Positions 1 to 9,204 of a stretch of DNA of 64,000 nt are shown here, piece by piece (positions within the stretch are counted from its first letter, which is position 1; the number at the start of each line of letters is the position of its first letter). The stretch covers positions 806,001-870,000 of the forward strand of contig NZ_CP069791.1 in NCBI RefSeq assembly GCF_016894265.1. Direction: 5' to 3'. Origin of the DNA: Corynebacterium tuberculostearicum. Lineage in GTDB: Bacteria > Actinomycetota > Actinomycetes > Mycobacteriales > Mycobacteriaceae. The notes beneath the pieces were generated by a model. That model was given only the letters and a program-made list of their open reading frames with translations. It was not told the DNA's origin and searched no databases. The position numbers and the translations under genes are program-made.

Positions 1-13
1 CATTTCGCGGCAT

Positions 14-41
14 AAAGAAACCCCGCACCCAGAGTGCGGGG
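14..41 (-). terminator. Intrinsic terminator for the M20 peptidase gene
   Basis: An 8-bp perfect GC-rich stem (21-28 with 34-41, 5-base loop) is followed on the minus strand by TTTCTTT. It lies about 60 bases past the stop of the minus-strand peptidase gene. Confidence 0.8.
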
Positions 42-98
42 TAAGCCGCATCAATCGTGGCGGCAGGCAGAGCCCAAGCTGGACCTAGGGTTTTAACC

Positions 99-1466
99 TT
101 AGGCGTAGCGCTGCAAGAAGAGCGCTTCCGCGGCGGCGATGTTTTCGATCTCGGTGGGGTCGACGGACTCATTGGCCGAGTGGATGGTGCATTTTGGCTC
201 CTCCACGCCGTAGAGGGCGATTTCCGCGTTCGGGTGAGCTTCCTGCAGCTCGGTGGTCAGCGGAATGGAGCCGCCCATGCCTTGTGCGGCAGTATCCGTG
301 CCGTAGGCCTCGGTGAGGCACTCGCCCAGTAGGGCAGCGGCGGGCTTTTCCGGATCGGTGGAAAAACCGGCATTGGCCTCGAGCACCTCGGCCTTAACGT
401 GGGCGCCCCATGGGGTGTGGGCGCGGAGATGGTCACAGACGGCGTCGGCAATCGCAGCGGCATCGGCGCCGGCCGGAACGCGCAGGTTGAGCTGCGCGGA
501 AGCGGTGGCAGGTACGGCGTTGACGGCCTCTGACACCGGGGTGGAGGTAAAGCCGGTCACGGTAATGGCCGGGCGGGACCAGACCATGTTGGCCACCGGA
601 GTGGCGCCGGCCGGGTCGTCTTCACCCATGATCTTGGTGCCCTCCAGCAGCTGCGCATCGGCACGGAAGGCTTCGGCCGGGTACTCCTGGCCGGACCACT
701 CGGCGGTGGTATCTACGCCGTCAATAACGGTGCGGCCGTACTCATCGGACAGGGAGTCGATGGCGCGCATTAGCGCCTTGGCGGCATCCGGTGCCGCGCC
801 GCCAAACTGGCCGGAGTGCACGGCGGAGGCCAAGGTATCGACCTGCACGCCAATCTGCGCGCCGCCACGAAGGGACGTGGTCAAGGTCGGCTGGCCCACA
901 GCGGCGTTGCCGGCATCGGCGATGAGGATGGCGTCGGCAGCAAAAAGCTCCGGGCGATCCTTGATGAGCTGGGACAAGCCCTCGCCGCCGCGCTCCTCAG
1001 AGCCCTCGATGAGGTACTTCAGGTTCACCTTGGTGCCGCCGTTATTGTCCACCGCGCGCAGGGCGGCTAAGTGCATGGCCACATTGCCCTTGCAATCGGC
1101 GGCGCCGCGGCCGTACCAGCGGGTGGAGCCATCGGCGGCCGCGCGCTCGGTCAGGGTGAACGGATCGGATTCCCAAGCCTCGCGGTTACCGGCCGGCACC
1201 ACGTCATAGTGGGAGTACAGCAGTACCGTCTTGGCGCCCTCATCGCCCTTGCGCTCACCCAAGATGGCGGTGGAGCCATCGGCCGTGGTGATGGTTTCCA
1301 CGCTCACTCCAGCCTCTTCCAGTGCGGACTTAACCCACTGGCTTGCGCCCTTAGTCTGGTCTTCCAAACCTGCCTCGTCGTGGACGGAGTTAAAGGCCAC
1401 GAGCTCGCTGAGCTGGCGGAAAATGGTCTCGCGATCGTTGCGAATGCTTTCATTAAGTGCAGTCAT
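99..1466 (-). CDS. M20-family metallopeptidase (dipeptidase)
   Basis: This is a cytosolic zinc dipeptidase-type hydrolase of about 455 residues. The M20 signature is visible: YSHYDVVPAG (first metal His/Asp), GRGAADCKGN (bridging Asp), EGSEERGGEG (catalytic Glu pair), ADAG, and a C-terminal CTIHSANES metal-binding His. A dimerisation insert lies between the metal-binding halves. The frame is open for 13 more codons upstream, but the ATG at 1466 (MTALNES) is the usual kind of start, and the upstream extension has no family similarity. Its substrate is probably dipeptides, which fits the divergent OPT peptide transporter next to it; the exact specificity is unknown. No signal peptide is present. 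Confidence 0.9.
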   Translation of the reverse strand: MTALNESIRNDRETIFRQLSELVAFNSVHDEAGLEDQTKGASQWVKSALEEAGVSVETITTADGSTAILGERKGDEGAKTVLLYSHYDVVPAGNREAWESDPFTLTERAAADGSTRWYGRGAADCKGNVAMHLAALRAVDNNGGTKVNLKYLIEGSEERGGEGLSQLIKDRPELFAADAILIADAGNAAVGQPTLTTSLRGGAQIGVQVDTLASAVHSGQFGGAAPDAAKALMRAIDSLSDEYGRTVIDGVDTTAEWSGQEYPAEAFRADAQLLEGTKIMGEDDPAGATPVANMVWSRPAITVTGFTSTPVSEAVNAVPATASAQLNLRVPAGADAAAIADAVCDHLRAHTPWGAHVKAEVLEANAGFSTDPEKPAAALLGECLTEAYGTDTAAQGMGGSIPLTTELQEAHPNAEIALYGVEEPKCTIHSANESVDPTEIENIAAAEALFLQRYA

Positions 1467-1703
1467 GTTCTCTACGGTACCCGCCCGCCCCAAGCTATAG
1501 AGCAACCGGAATAGGAAAACGCTGGGGTGGTGAACTAAAATTTTTTCATTCCACCCTGTGCGGATTCTGTCCGTTCGGACTCAAAGCGGGAAAGCAACCG
1601 GTACCAAACAGATAGAAACGGACGTAGCGGGCTGCAATCCGTTGTAGCCCGCTGCGTGGGTGAAATAAGAAATTTTCATAGCCGAGAATAGAAAGGACCT
1701 GGC
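1467..1703. promoter_or_regulatory. Divergent intergenic region with two palindromes
   Basis: This 237-base region separates the minus-strand peptidase and the plus-strand transporter. It holds a palindrome GTCCGttCGGAC (1569-1580) and an 8-bp inverted repeat AGCGGGCT/AGCCCGCT (1626-1633 and 1646-1653) that could fold in the transporter leader or bind a regulator. I see no convincing -35/-10 pair. Confidence 0.35.
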
Positions 1704-3674
1704 ATGGCGAACGCATCATCCGCCGCAGGTTCCAAGGCCTCCCTGCCCGAGCTGACGCTGCGCGGCATCATTATCGGTGGCCTGATTACCCTCATCTTCA
1801 CCGCCGCCAACGTGTACTTAGGCCTGAAGGTGGGCCTGACCTTTGCTACCTCCATCCCGGCCGCCGTGATTTCCATGGCGGTGCTGCGCCGGTTCAAGGG
1901 CCACAACATTAAAGAAAACAACATCGTGCAGACCATCGCCTCTGCCGCAGGCACCTTGTCCGCCATCATCTTTGTCCTCCCGGGCCTGGTGATGGTGGGG
2001 TACTGGCAGGGCTTTGGCTTCGTGCAGACGGCGGGCGTGTGCATCATCGGCGGCGTGCTGGGCGTGATGTATTCCATCCCGCTGCGCCGTGCTTTGGTCA
2101 CCGGCTCCGATTTGCCCTACCCGGAGGGCGTGGCCGCGGCCGAGGTCCTCAAGGTGGGTGATGAGAATGCGTCCGGCACCAGCCAAGAAGAAAACGCCAA
2201 GGGCCTGCGCGTCATCGTCGCCGGCGGCATTACCTCGGCCGTCATGGCGCTGCTGACCGCAATGAAAGCCGCCGCCTCCGAGGTCACCGCCTATTTCAAG
2301 CTCGGCGCCGGCGCGACCACCCTGGGTACCAGCCTGTCCACCGCGCTTATCGGCGTGGGCCACATGGTGGGCCTGCCGGTAGGCATTGCCATGCTGGTTG
2401 GCGTGGTGATTTCCTACTTCATTTTGCTGCCCATTTTCACCACCGGCGATATTACGGGCGCCACCGCGCTTGCCGACGTCGTCGATACCACCTTCTCCGA
2501 TGACATCCGCTTCATCGGTGTGGGCACCATGGCCATTGCTGCCATTTGGACCCTGTTGAAGATCGCCGCTCCCATTGCTGTGGGCATCCGCCAGTCCCTG
2601 GCCTCCTCGCGCGCCCGCAAGTCCGGCTCCGCTGTGGACGTCACCGAGCGCGATATTCCCTTCCCCTATGTCGCCACCACCATCGTGGCGTTCATGGTGC
2701 CTATCGCGCTGCTGTTGTGGGACTTCGTGCGTGGTACCGATATTCACGACCACATGGCCGTGCTCATCACCGTCTCTGTCCTCTTTACCCTGCTGGTGGG
2801 CCTGATTATCGCCTCCGTGTGCGGCTACATGGCCGGCCTGATTGGCGCGTCTAACTCGCCAATTTCCTCCATCGGCATCATCGCCGTGCTCGCCGCCTCG
2901 CTGCTCATCGCGGCTGTCACCCGCGGCACCACTGCGGATCCTTTGTCTTTGGTGGCCTATACGCTCTTCACCGCGGCCATTGTTTTTGGCATTGCCACCA
3001 TTTCCAATGACAACCTGCAGGACCTCAAGACCGGTCAGCTCGTCGGCGCTACTCCGTGGAAGCAGCAAGTAGCGCTCATCATCGGCGTGGTCTTCGGCTC
3101 CCTGGTCATCCCGCCGATTCTGCAGGTCATGCTCAATGGCTTCGGCTTCCAAGGCATGGAAAGCGCCGGTGAAGACGCCTTGGCCGCCCCGCAGGCCGCC
3201 CTGATGTCCTCCGTTGCCTCCGGCATCTTCGATAGCTCGTTGGACTGGAACCTCATCTTTATCGGTATGGCCATTGGCGCTGTCCTCATTATTATTGACG
3301 AGCTCCTGCGCAAGTTCACCGATAAGTACTCGCTGTCCCCGCTGGCCGCCGGCATGGGTATGTACCTACCAGCCGCCCTGACTATCGTCATTCCAATTGG
3401 CGCCATCTTGGGCACCTTCTATGACAAGTGGGCCGCGAAGCAATCCCACCCAGAGTTTGCCAAGCGTATGGGTACCCTCCTGGCCACCGGCCTGATCGTG
3501 GGCGAGTCCCTCTTTGGCGTGGTCAACGCCGGTATCATTGCCGCCGCTGGCGGCGAGAGCCCGCTAGAGATCTTCGAGGGTGGTGCCTCCGCCACCGTGG
3601 TGGGCGTGATCCTCTTTATTGTCGCGCTGACGTTCATCTACCGCTGGACTAAGCGCACGGTGAAGAGCTCCTAG
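1704..3674 (+). CDS. OPT-family oligopeptide transporter
   Basis: This is an integral membrane transporter of 656 residues from the OPT superfamily, which takes up oligopeptides by proton symport. The sequence is almost wholly hydrophobic, with around 14-16 predicted membrane segments. It begins with the family-typical N-terminal block (ELTLRGIIIGGLITLIFTAA, then NVYLGLKVG) and carries DLPYPEGVAAAEVLK in the first third. The start ATG has a good ribosome site AGAAAGGA at 1690-1697. Length fits the bacterial OPT family. The neighbouring M20 dipeptidase would hydrolyse imported peptides, so the pair probably serves peptide nutrition. The exact substrate is not readable from the sequence. Confidence 0.92.
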   Translation: MANASSAAGSKASLPELTLRGIIIGGLITLIFTAANVYLGLKVGLTFATSIPAAVISMAVLRRFKGHNIKENNIVQTIASAAGTLSAIIFVLPGLVMVGYWQGFGFVQTAGVCIIGGVLGVMYSIPLRRALVTGSDLPYPEGVAAAEVLKVGDENASGTSQEENAKGLRVIVAGGITSAVMALLTAMKAAASEVTAYFKLGAGATTLGTSLSTALIGVGHMVGLPVGIAMLVGVVISYFILLPIFTTGDITGATALADVVDTTFSDDIRFIGVGTMAIAAIWTLLKIAAPIAVGIRQSLASSRARKSGSAVDVTERDIPFPYVATTIVAFMVPIALLLWDFVRGTDIHDHMAVLITVSVLFTLLVGLIIASVCGYMAGLIGASNSPISSIGIIAVLAASLLIAAVTRGTTADPLSLVAYTLFTAAIVFGIATISNDNLQDLKTGQLVGATPWKQQVALIIGVVFGSLVIPPILQVMLNGFGFQGMESAGEDALAAPQAALMSSVASGIFDSSLDWNLIFIGMAIGAVLIIIDELLRKFTDKYSLSPLAAGMGMYLPAALTIVIPIGAILGTFYDKWAAKQSHPEFAKRMGTLLATGLIVGESLFGVVNAGIIAAAGGESPLEIFEGGASATVVGVILFIVALTFIYRWTKRTVKSS

Positions 3675-3695
3675 TTTCTGATCCATTCCTTATAT

Positions 3696-3730
3696 AATGG
3701 CGTCCCTTCGCGGGGGCGCCATTTTTTCTT
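3696..3730 (+). terminator. Intrinsic terminator of the OPT transporter
   Basis: A stem AATGGCGtCCC/GGGgGCGCCATT with a TTCG loop is followed by TTTTTTCTT, a standard rho-independent terminator just past the OPT stop codon. Confidence 0.9.
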
Positions 3731-3757
3731 GCAGTCGCGGTAGGAGAGTGCCAGAAT
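3729..3757 (+). promoter_or_regulatory. Candidate housekeeping promoter of groEL2
   Basis: TTGCAG (3729-3734) and CAGAAT (3752-3757) are 17 bases apart. This would place the transcript start near 3764, inside the CIRCE operator, as expected for HrcA repression. Confidence 0.45.
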
Positions 3758-3789
3758 GGTCGTTAGCACTCGCACAGTATGAGTGCCAG
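3746..3789 (+). promoter_or_regulatory. CIRCE operator (HrcA) with an extra half-site
   Basis: TTAGCACTC (3763-3771), a 9-base spacer and GAGTGCCAG (3781-3789) match the CIRCE consensus TTAGCACTC-N9-GAGTGCTAA except for two bases of the right arm. An identical copy of the right arm, GAGTGCCAG, lies upstream at 3746-3754, eight bases before the left arm. HrcA represses chaperonin genes through CIRCE, which fits groEL2 immediately downstream. Confidence 0.9.
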
Positions 3790-3813
3790 ATAAATCTACA
3801 TCGTTGTGGTTGA

Positions 3814-5553
<1,740 letters not shown>

Positions 5554-5604
5554 GTCCCGAAAGGGAGGTATTAGGGCAATTTTTAGAGCCCTCTAGTCCC
5601 TTCC

Positions 5605-5648
5605 GAGCGCCCCGTTTCTGTGCTTTTGAGCGCATGAAGCGGGGCGCT
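5605..5648 (+). terminator. Possible terminator hairpin after groEL2
   Basis: AGCGCCCCG (5606-5614) pairs perfectly with CGGGGCGCT (5640-5648). There is no T-run after the stem, so terminator function is uncertain. Confidence 0.45.
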
Positions 5649-6226
5649 TCGGCGTGTCTGCATCATTCTGCTTAATTGGTGCGATACAGCGGCGCCTCGT
5701 CTCTACGGGAAAGCCCTCAGAAGATGCTCGTCATAGCTGATTTCGATTTGGCCTGCGGGATAATGAACACCCCGGAACTTTATCGCGGTTGAGGGCTTAA
5801 CAATTACCGCCACAGCTTTTAACACCTGAACCATGCGTCCCAGTGACCCCGTATAGGGGTAATTGAAGGGCAGAAATTTATAAAAGTTTTTCGCTCCCAG
5901 AGATGGAGTTTAAGGCCTGTCTATCGTTCGTTACACGGAAAAGCGTTACAGTGTTAAGGTTTAATTCGCCTACCTATTTGGAGCGTGGTGAAAAAGCCCA
6001 GTTCAGTGGACTTTGAGTTGGGGTAAAAAGTTTTTAATGACTGTCATAACTTATAACCCCATCCTTATCAAGTTGCCAGTGTGTCGGAACGTTCATGCGA
6101 ATTTGACTTGATTTCGTCCAAACTTGTGCCAAAATAAATCATGTGACGCCCACTGAGGGTGTCTGCAAACTGCAAACCCCTCCGCGGCAAAAGCTTCGGA
6201 TCTATTTCTATTTTAGGAGTTCAAAT
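5649..6226 (+). promoter_or_regulatory. Long AT-richer leader and promoter region of porH-porA
   Basis: About 580 bases lie here without a convincing gene. The best promoter guess is TTGATT (6108-6113) with CAAAAT (6130-6135) 16 bases on, which would give a leader of roughly 85 bases before porH. An overlapping TTGACT lies at 6103. A strong ribosome site, AGGAG (6215-6219), precedes porH. The length and lower GC suggest a highly expressed, multiply regulated porin operon. Confidence 0.45.
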
Positions 6227-6415
6227 ATGGATCTCTCTAACGTTATCACCCACCTCGACAACTTCGTTGACACCTGGGAAGGCTGGGGCAAGATCCTGGG
6301 CAACGTTGGTTCCTTCTTCCAGAACACCATCAATATCTTCGGCTTCCTGTCCTCCGAGCCTGAGGCATCTGACTTCTTCCCAGCCACCTCTTCCCTGATT
6401 GCTGAGAACAAGTAA
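6227..6415 (+). CDS. porH: Outer-membrane (mycomembrane) channel subunit PorH
   Basis: This is a 62-residue peptide starting MDLSNVITHLDNF, with no signal sequence, acidic and amphipathic. Size, the MDLS start and position between groEL2 and porA/ppk2 match PorH of Corynebacterium glutamicum. PorH forms a hetero-oligomeric cation channel with PorA in the mycolic acid outer membrane; both proteins are reported to be O-mycoloylated. The ATG at 6227 has AGGAG seven bases upstream; a longer frame starting at 6143 is rejected. The C-terminal stretch SSEPEASDFFPATSS is longer than in the C. glutamicum protein. The identification rests on synteny and size more than on sequence identity. Confidence 0.82.
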   Translation: MDLSNVITHLDNFVDTWEGWGKILGNVGSFFQNTINIFGFLSSEPEASDFFPATSSLIAENK

Positions 6416-6487
6416 TTCATTCACTTCTCATCGGGGCCTTTTAGGTTCTGTTCTTCAATCTTCAAATACTAGTCCTAAGGAGATAAA

Positions 6488-6619
6488 ATGGACGGCTTCA
6501 TTGAATTCGCAACCGGTTCTTCCGCGTTCGCAAACGACCTGAACATCTACGCAACCCTGATCGATCCGCTCGTTCAGATTGCTAAGGGCGCTTCCAAGCT
6601 GCTCGGCATGTTCGCATAA
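6488..6619 (+). CDS. porA: Outer-membrane (mycomembrane) channel subunit PorA
   Basis: This is a 43-residue peptide, MDGFIEFATGSSAF through SKLLGMFA, too short for most gene finders. It has an excellent ribosome site AAGGAGA (6477-6483) and is followed by a strong terminator. It sits 72 bases after porH, as in C. glutamicum, where the 45-residue PorA lies just downstream of PorH and before a polyphosphate kinase gene. The peptide is amphipathic with an idealised helical pattern and has no signal peptide, both typical of the family. Ser11 and Ser12 are candidates for mycoloylation, which is inference only. Confidence 0.8.
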   Translation: MDGFIEFATGSSAFANDLNIYATLIDPLVQIAKGASKLLGMFA

Positions 6620-6660
6620 GAATATCCTTCAGTTCTGAGCTTTAACGCTCGCTGAAGAAG

Positions 6661-6692
6661 GAAGGCCTACCGAATCGGTAGGCCTTCTTTTT
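6661..6692 (+). terminator. Strong intrinsic terminator of porH-porA
   Basis: A perfect 12-bp stem (6661-6672 with 6676-6687) and a 3-base loop are followed by TTTTT. Confidence 0.95.
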
Positions 6693-6761
6693 GTTTTATT
6701 GCTCAATTGGGGGGCAGGGGTAACTGCGAAAATTTAGCGCGCTTGATGCCTACATTCGGGT

Positions 6762-6773
6762 TACACTAAATGC
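6762..6773 (+). promoter_or_regulatory. -10 hexamer suggesting a leaderless ppk2 transcript
   Basis: TACACT (6762-6767) lies six bases before the ppk2 ATG and no ribosome site is visible, so transcription probably begins at the start codon. Confidence 0.5.
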
Positions 6774-7673
6774 ATGGCTGATATTAAAGACGACGACCTT
6801 CCCGAGATTGACCTGGCAAAAACTGACGGCTACGTCGTCGATGGAACCGATGAGGATGATCCTTCGCTGATCATGCCGGATGGTTCCCCGGTTCAGACTT
6901 GGCGGGAAAATTACCCCTACGATGAGCGTATGACTCGCGATGAGTACGAGTCTGTGAAGCGTGCTCTGCAGATTGAGCTGCTGAAGTGGCAGAACTGGAC
7001 CAAGGAGACTGGCCAGCGCCACATCATTATCTTTGAGGGTCGCGACGCGGCCGGCAAGGGTGGCACCATTAAGCGCTTTAACGAGCACCTGAACCCGCGT
7101 GGCGCTCGCACTGTCGCTCTGGAGAAGCCGTCGCCGCGTGAGTCCACCTCCTGGTACTTCCAGCGCTATATTGAACACTTCCCGGCCGGTGGCGAGATCG
7201 TCTTCTTTGACCGCTCTTGGTACAACCGCTCCGGTGTGGAGCGCGTTATGGGCTTTTGTACCGAAAGCCAGCACGCGGAGTTCCTCCGTGAGGTTCCGAT
7301 GCTGGAGAACATGATTCTTGGCTCGGGAATCTCTCTGACCAAGCTGTGGTTCTCTGTTACCCGTAAGGAGCAGCGCACCCGCTTCGCTATCCGCCAGATC
7401 GACCCGGTGCGCCAGTGGAAGCTGTCCCCGATGGACTTGGCTTCGCTGGATAAGTGGGATGACTACACCCGCGCAAAGGAAGAGCAGTTCCGCTACACGG
7501 ATACGGAAGAGTCGCCGTGGATCACCATTAAGTCCAACGACAAAAAGCGCGCCCGTATTAACGCCATGCGCTATGTGCTGTCCAAGTTCGAGTACACGAA
7601 CAAGGACCACGAGCTAGTGGGCGAGGTCGATGAGAACATCGTCAAGCGTGGTCGCGACCAGATTGGTGACTAG
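6774..7673 (+). CDS. ppk2: Polyphosphate kinase 2 (PPK2 family)
   Basis: This is a cytosolic kinase of 299 residues that transfers phosphate between polyphosphate and nucleotides. It has the PPK2 Walker A motif FEGRDAAGKGGTIKRF near residue 86, the Walker B/lid region FFDRSWYNRSGVERVMGF near residue 145, and the conserved KLWFSVTRKEQRTRF and WKLSPMDL blocks. Length matches single-domain class I PPK2 enzymes. The position after porA mirrors the C. glutamicum gene order. The first 55 residues are acidic and variable. Whether it prefers GDP/ADP phosphorylation cannot be read from the sequence. Confidence 0.93.
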   Translation: MADIKDDDLPEIDLAKTDGYVVDGTDEDDPSLIMPDGSPVQTWRENYPYDERMTRDEYESVKRALQIELLKWQNWTKETGQRHIIIFEGRDAAGKGGTIKRFNEHLNPRGARTVALEKPSPRESTSWYFQRYIEHFPAGGEIVFFDRSWYNRSGVERVMGFCTESQHAEFLREVPMLENMILGSGISLTKLWFSVTRKEQRTRFAIRQIDPVRQWKLSPMDLASLDKWDDYTRAKEEQFRYTDTEESPWITIKSNDKKRARINAMRYVLSKFEYTNKDHELVGEVDENIVKRGRDQIGD

Positions 7674-7699
7674 GTTGAGCTAAATTAGCCGCCCTTTAG

Positions 7700-7740
7700 G
7701 CGGGGAACTCGGTAAGCCCGGGTTTCCCGCTTTTTGTTTT
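7700..7740 (+). terminator. Terminator of ppk2
   Basis: GCGGGGAAC and a matching GGGTTTCCCGC arm form a slightly imperfect stem around GTAAG, followed by TTTTTGTTTT. Confidence 0.85.
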
Positions 7741-7949
7741 AGGGGTACCAAAAGGGGGTAAATAGGGAGGAATAGTTTCGCGGAAATTAGGGGATTTTAA
7801 TGGGCTATTTCCGTGCGGTTATGTTACGGAACCGTAGGTAACATTGTCGAAAACTATTTGTGGTATCCGTCTCAGGATATTTAGCATTACTGTTATCTCA
7901 ATCTCATCTAACGCAAAGATATGACCTACAGCACCACGAGGAGACAGTG

Positions 7950-9098
7950 ATGATGAAGAAGCACGTAACCGCTTGCCTGACGGCGGCAGCAGTACTGGCG
8001 GCACCAGTCGCGGTATCTGGCACGCTCACAGCAGGGGCAATCGCTCAGGAAGCCCCGGCGCCTGCGCCCGCGGCAGACCAGAAACCAGATGTATTGGGGC
8101 GCCCAACTGTCTCGGAAATGCAGGTATCCGATGAGGAAGGCTACTTCGACAGCGCTCACGGCCAGGGCGTGAAGATCTACTACCGCAAGCAGAAGGTGGC
8201 CAACCCACGCGGTGCGGTGGTTCTTGCGCACGGTGTCTCTGAACACTCGGGGCGATATGATTACGTCGCCAAGCGCCTGCTGGATGCGGGCTACAACGTC
8301 TACCGTGTAGACCACCGCGGGCACGGAAAGTCCGCGGGCGGCAGCGTGCCACTGGGGCACATCGATAACTTCCAGTACATCCTGGATGATTTCGACCATG
8401 TGGTGGACATGGCCACGGAAGAAAATCAGGGAGTAAAGACCTTCCTGCTGGGCCACTCGATGGGCTCGCTGACCGTGGAGGCCTATGGCATCCGCGAGCC
8501 GGGCAAGGTTGATGGCATCATCACCAACGGTGGCGGGGCGCCGCTGAACCTTTCGGGCAGGAATGTGGCCGGAAAGAATATCACCCCGGATGATATTTCG
8601 GAGACCCAGAAGAAGCTGGATCCCACCATCTTTGAGCGCCTGCCGCTGGCCCAACTCACCAGCTTTAATGCGCACTATGCGCAGAACCTGATTCCGCACC
8701 GCACCGAAATCGGCGCACAATCGCCGGAGTGGAGCAAGAACATCAAGCTTTCTAACCCATTCACGGATGGGGTCTCCACCAGCCAGGCGGTCAAGGACGA
8801 GTATGCTTCGAGCCCGCTCATCGCACAGAAGACCAGCGCCGGTACCGCCCTGCAGCTGGCGGCAATCGCGAATTATGATGCCGTCAATGCGGATCTCTTC
8901 ACCGCACCGACGCTCATCATGCACGGCACCAAGGATGGCATCGTGCCGCCGTATTTCTCCCAGGATTGGTACAACTCCATCTCTTCCGAAGACGTGGAGT
9001 ATGTGACCTGGGAAGGTCAGAAGCACGAGGTCTTCAATGAGCCGGCTGCCGATCAGGCCCTCGACACCGTCGTGGACTGGCTGGACCGCCACGCCTAA
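7950..9098 (+). CDS. Exported alpha/beta hydrolase, monoacylglycerol-lipase-like
   Basis: This is a secreted serine hydrolase of about 382 residues. A signal peptide (MMKK followed by about 20 hydrophobic residues, cleavage probably near AIAQE) precedes a short Pro/Ala linker. The fold begins with VVLAHGVSEHSGRY and VDHRGHGKS, the pattern of lysophospholipases and monoacylglycerol lipases. The catalytic triad is visible as Ser in GHSMGS, Asp in HGTKDGIVP and His in GQKHEVFNEP. The start at 7950 follows GAGGAGA (7938-7944); the frame opens at 7860, but that segment would disrupt the signal peptide. It probably releases fatty acids from host glycerides, which fits lipid-dependent corynebacteria; the substrate is inferred. 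Confidence 0.88.
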   Translation: MMKKHVTACLTAAAVLAAPVAVSGTLTAGAIAQEAPAPAPAADQKPDVLGRPTVSEMQVSDEEGYFDSAHGQGVKIYYRKQKVANPRGAVVLAHGVSEHSGRYDYVAKRLLDAGYNVYRVDHRGHGKSAGGSVPLGHIDNFQYILDDFDHVVDMATEENQGVKTFLLGHSMGSLTVEAYGIREPGKVDGIITNGGGAPLNLSGRNVAGKNITPDDISETQKKLDPTIFERLPLAQLTSFNAHYAQNLIPHRTEIGAQSPEWSKNIKLSNPFTDGVSTSQAVKDEYASSPLIAQKTSAGTALQLAAIANYDAVNADLFTAPTLIMHGTKDGIVPPYFSQDWYNSISSEDVEYVTWEGQKHEVFNEPAADQALDTVVDWLDRHA

Positions 9099-9120
9099 AT
9101 CCACGCGGGACACAAAGCGA

Positions 9121-9157
9121 GAACTCTTGGCAGGCATGCAGTGCTTGCCAAGAGTTT
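9121..9157 (+). terminator. Hairpin after the hydrolase
   Basis: AACTCTTGGCA (9122-9132) pairs perfectly with TGCCAAGAGTT (9146-9156). The following sequence is TACGTATATG, not a T-run, so termination is likely but unproven. Confidence 0.55.
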
Positions 9158-9204
9158 ACGTATATGTAACCGCCTCGTTGCCCAGATCAGATAGATATTG
9201 AATT

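Noticed and set aside
1818..3152. Long minus-strand open frame opposite the OPT transporter
   Set aside because: His/Gly/Asp-rich shadow typical of high-GC antisense frames; no family motifs, and the plus strand is clearly the transporter.
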